A DNA stretch of 64,000 nt. It comes from Timema cristinae. Its lineage: Eukaryota; Arthropoda; Insecta; Phasmatodea; Timematidae. Of the stretch, positions 61,100 to 64,000 are shown piece by piece. Location: positions 8,022,490 through 8,086,489 of the forward strand of contig JBCFYV010011135.1 of the NCBI GenBank assembly GCA_039000515.1. The letters run 5' to 3'. A program made the position numbers and the translations under genes. The notes under the pieces were generated by a model, which saw only the letters and a list, made by a program, of their open reading frames with translations, ran no database searches and was not told the DNA's origin. Each line of letters opens with the position of its first letter. The first letter of the stretch is position 1.

Positions 61100-61965
61100 T
61101 CACCTGTAAACCCGGGTTTTAGCCACTTTTTTACAAAAATCTCAACTATCGTCCTTCACCGTTTTGAACCGGTCTGTAGCCCCCTGTGACAGTCCCCTCA
61201 AATACAAAAAATTGCACCGTTGAACCGGCGTAGCTCACTGTACAAAAACGTCAACTACATCACTTGCCCCTGTGAACCCCGGCGACTAAAATGGACAAAC
61301 CCCCTCAATATCAGTCCTTGCCCCGTTGCCGGTCTTACACACTGTGAAGCCCAAAAAAAATATATCCTTACCTTTTGGAAACCCCGGCTTAGCCCCCGTG
61401 ACAGAGGGGAAAAATTTTCAGAACCCCGAGTGAACCTTTTAGCTCAGGGGACAAACGAAATATCAGTCACTTGCACCGTGTGAACCGGTTTTAGCTCACT
61501 GTAAAACGTCAACAAAACAGTACTTCACCGTGTAAACCCGGTTGTAGCCCCTGTGACTTTAAAGTCAATATCGTCCTTCCCCCGGGGAAACCCGGTTTTA
61601 CTCACTGTGAAAAACGCCCAACTACAGCACTTGCACCGTGTGAACCCTGTGCCCACTGTGAAGAAACCGCAACTACAGTCACTTCCCCGTGTGAACCGGT
61701 TTTAGTCCTGGACAAACGCAAATCAGCCCTTTCACCCTGTGACCGGCTGTACCCACGTGAAAGCCCCCCTCAAAATCGTCACTTACCGTTAAACCCCGGT
61801 TTTACCCACTGTGCAGCACCGTCAACTATCATCACTTCCCCCGTTTTCCTTCGTAGCCCCTGTGACCGACCGCAAAAACATCACTTCCCCACCTTTTGGG
61901 GGCCGGTTTTAGCCCTGTACAGTCCGCAACTACGTCACTTGCCCCCTTTTTAAAAAGGCTTTTAC
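61100..61965. repeat. Roughly 53-bp tandem array, error-rich
   Basis: Repeats with the cores gtgtgaaccggttttagctc, actgt and cgtcaactacagtcacttgc, about 16 copies at a spacing near 53 bp. Many copies are distorted by indels and C- or A-runs, so the unit and edges are approximate. Confidence 0.75.
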
Positions 61966-62159
61966 CCCTGGAAAAAGGGGGGGGTGGGGGGGCTGTAAAT
62001 ATACCGGGGGTTTTTTTATTGGGTCAAAATCTGGATTAATTTACGAAAAAAAATTTTTTAAAAACTTCAGCCACCCCTTTGAGGTAAAAAAAAAACAAGC
62101 TTAATGGGTTTTTAATGGTTTTCAAGGGATCATATTTTTAAGTTATTTTCCCCGGGAAC

Positions 62160-64000
62160 TTGAAAAAGCCAGTCCACCCCAAGCCCCTTTTTGAATGAGC
62201 TAGTTCACCGCCCACACCGATCACGCCCTTTTTTATGAGCTTTCTATTCCCCTCCACCCCCGATCCGCCCCCTTTTTTTGAGCAGTTCATCCAGTCCCCC
62301 CCCCGCTACACCCATTTGATGAGCTATTTACCCTCCCCCCCTGATCACGCCCTAAAATTTTATAGCTAGTTTTTTCCAGCCCCCCACACGCCCTATTTGA
62401 AGTAGTTCACCATCCCCCCCTGACTACACCCCCTTTGTAGATGTTTTATCCAGCCCCCCACTACACCCCCATTTTTTATGAGCTGTTTATCCATCCACCC
62501 CCGACTACACCCCTTTTTTTATGATATTTTACCAGCCACCCCCGTTACCCCCATTTGATACGTTTTACCGTCCCCCCCGACTCCCTATTTATTAGGGTTC
62601 TATCCCCTCCCCCCCCTGATCGGCCCCCTTTTATGGCTAACTCTACCCTCCACCCCGATCACGCCCCATTTTAAGCCCCTCCTATCCAAAACCACCCCTG
62701 CCGCCCCCCTTTTTATGGATTCTATCCAGTCCCCCCCCGCCCCCCCCCTATTTATTAACATTTATCCATCCACCCCCTATCGGCCCTTTTGTTAGCTAGT
62801 TATATCCATTCCACCCCCCCAGCGCCCTATTTGTATGAGTAGTATACCAGTCCCCCCTGGGGCCAGCCCATTTATAGGGGCCCCTTCCACCAGTCCCCCC
62901 TGATCACGCCCTTTTTTTAAAGAGCCAGTCCTATCCCTCCCCCCCTGATCACGCCCCCCTTTAATGAGCCAGTCCTATCCTCCCCCCTGATCACGCCATA
63001 TTGTATAGCTATTCTATCCCCCTCCACCCCCCATCCGCCCTATTTTAAAAAGCCCTCCATCCCCTCCCCCCAACACGCCCCATTTAATGAACCAGTCCTA
63101 TCCATTCCCCCCTGATCCCCCTATTTGTAAGCTAGTTTATCCAGTCCACCCGTCACGCCCCCTTTTTTTTGACCATCCCCTCCAGTCCCCCCCTACACGC
63201 CCTTTGTATGACTTTCTATCCAGGGCCCCCCTGAGCCCTATTTTTATAGCTAACCAACCCCTCCACCCCTGATCACGCCCTATTTTATGAGCCATCCTAT
63301 CCCCCCCACCCCATCGGCCCCCTTTTTTATGAGCTAAAAAAACCGCCACCCCGTCACGCCCTTTTTAATGACCATCCTAAACGTCCACCCCTGATCACGC
63401 CCTATTTTTTTGAGCGTTTATCCCCTCCACCCCCGACGCGCCCTTTTTTTTATGACCCTCCTATCCCCCCCCGATCACGCCCCATTTATTAGCCAAGGTC
63501 CAAGTCCCCCCTGATCACGCCCTTTTTGTATACTTTCTATCCTCCCCCCCGATCCCCCTATTTATATGACCCAGTCCTATCCAGTCCACCCCCATCCGCC
63601 CATTTGTTAGCTAAAAAAAATTTCCCGTCCCCCCTGATCACCCCTTTTTAATGACCAGTCCTATCCCGCCAAAAACCCCCATCACGCCCCTTTGTTTAGG
63701 GGAGTTTTTTCCATCCCCCCCTGATCACCCCAATTTATAGGGCCAGTCCTATCCAGTCCCCCCCTGATCACCCCCCTTTGAAAAAGGGAGTTCATCCATC
63801 CCCCCCTGATCACGCCCCCTTTTTGGATGAGCATCCAAAACCCTTCCCCCCGACTACACCCCCTTTTATTAGCTATTTATCCCCTTCCCCCCTGACACCC
63901 CTGATTGATGAAAATTTTTTTTTTCCAGTCCCCCGTCGCGCCCCCTTTTTAAAAGCTTTTAATCTAATCCGTCCCCCTTTTTTTACGCCCATTTGTATGA
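62160..64000 (-). repeat. Roughly 45-bp array related to the 46-bp satellite, runs off the window
   Basis: About 40 distorted copies of a unit with gagctagttctatccagt, ccaccc and ctgatcacgccctatttgta. The first part is the same as in the 46-bp satellite at 17.7-20.7 kb, while the second part differs. On minus the shared part again encodes DWIEL-like residues. Indels and C-runs are frequent. The array continues past the end of the window. Confidence 0.8.

Overview
The window is 64 kb of AT-rich, repeat-dominated animal DNA, most likely arthropod. The evidence is spliced coding exons with GT/AG junctions, tRNA-derived SINEs, LINE, hAT, pogo and PIF/Harbinger remnants of insect type, and a short interstitial run of the insect telomere motif (CCTAA, at 6206-6231). 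I cannot fix the species. Most long open frames are by-products of tandem repeats or transposon remains. There are no bacterial-type operons, no CRISPR array and no intact rRNA gene.

Layout. 1-10 kb: a 63-bp tandem array, SINE fragments, one 90-bp exon resembling a receptor tyrosine phosphatase pseudo-catalytic domain (minus strand, 6725-6814), a 49-bp array and a 39-bp array. 10-17.5 kb: a PIF/Harbinger transposase remnant, microsatellites and two hairpins. 17.7-21.1 kb: a 46-bp satellite of about 65 copies, organised as about three 21-monomer higher-order blocks, abutting a LINE 3' end from whose coding sequence it appears to derive. 22-23 kb: a 32-bp array and a SINE. 23.1-41.4 kb: the plus-strand 3' part of what I read as NBAS (a membrane-tethering complex subunit). 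This has one upstream exon, then about 124 copies of a 77-bp repeat that carries the last ~37 nt of that exon plus its splice donor, then transposon insertions, then the last two coding exons and a poly(A) signal.

41.4-49.3 kb: small DNA transposon remnants, the C-terminal exon of a BESS-like protein, and a second Harbinger remnant. 49.3-52.5 kb: a pogo-type element with TA duplication, matching terminal inverted repeats, subterminal repeats and a frameshifted transposase. 52.5-54.1 kb: a decayed LINE reverse transcriptase. 54.1-56.7 kb: a hAT element of ZBED type with an 8-bp duplication and a broken transposase. From about 56.7 kb to the end the sequence looks like poorly corrected long-read consensus, with expanded homopolymers and pervasive indels. 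Two more tandem arrays can still be seen there, and the last is related to the 46-bp satellite.

The most interesting structures are two satellites seeded by coding sequence: the 77-bp array from an exon/intron junction inside its own gene, and the 46-bp array from the conserved C-terminal end of a LINE protein. The NBAS assignment rests on remembered family features and should be checked by a protein search.
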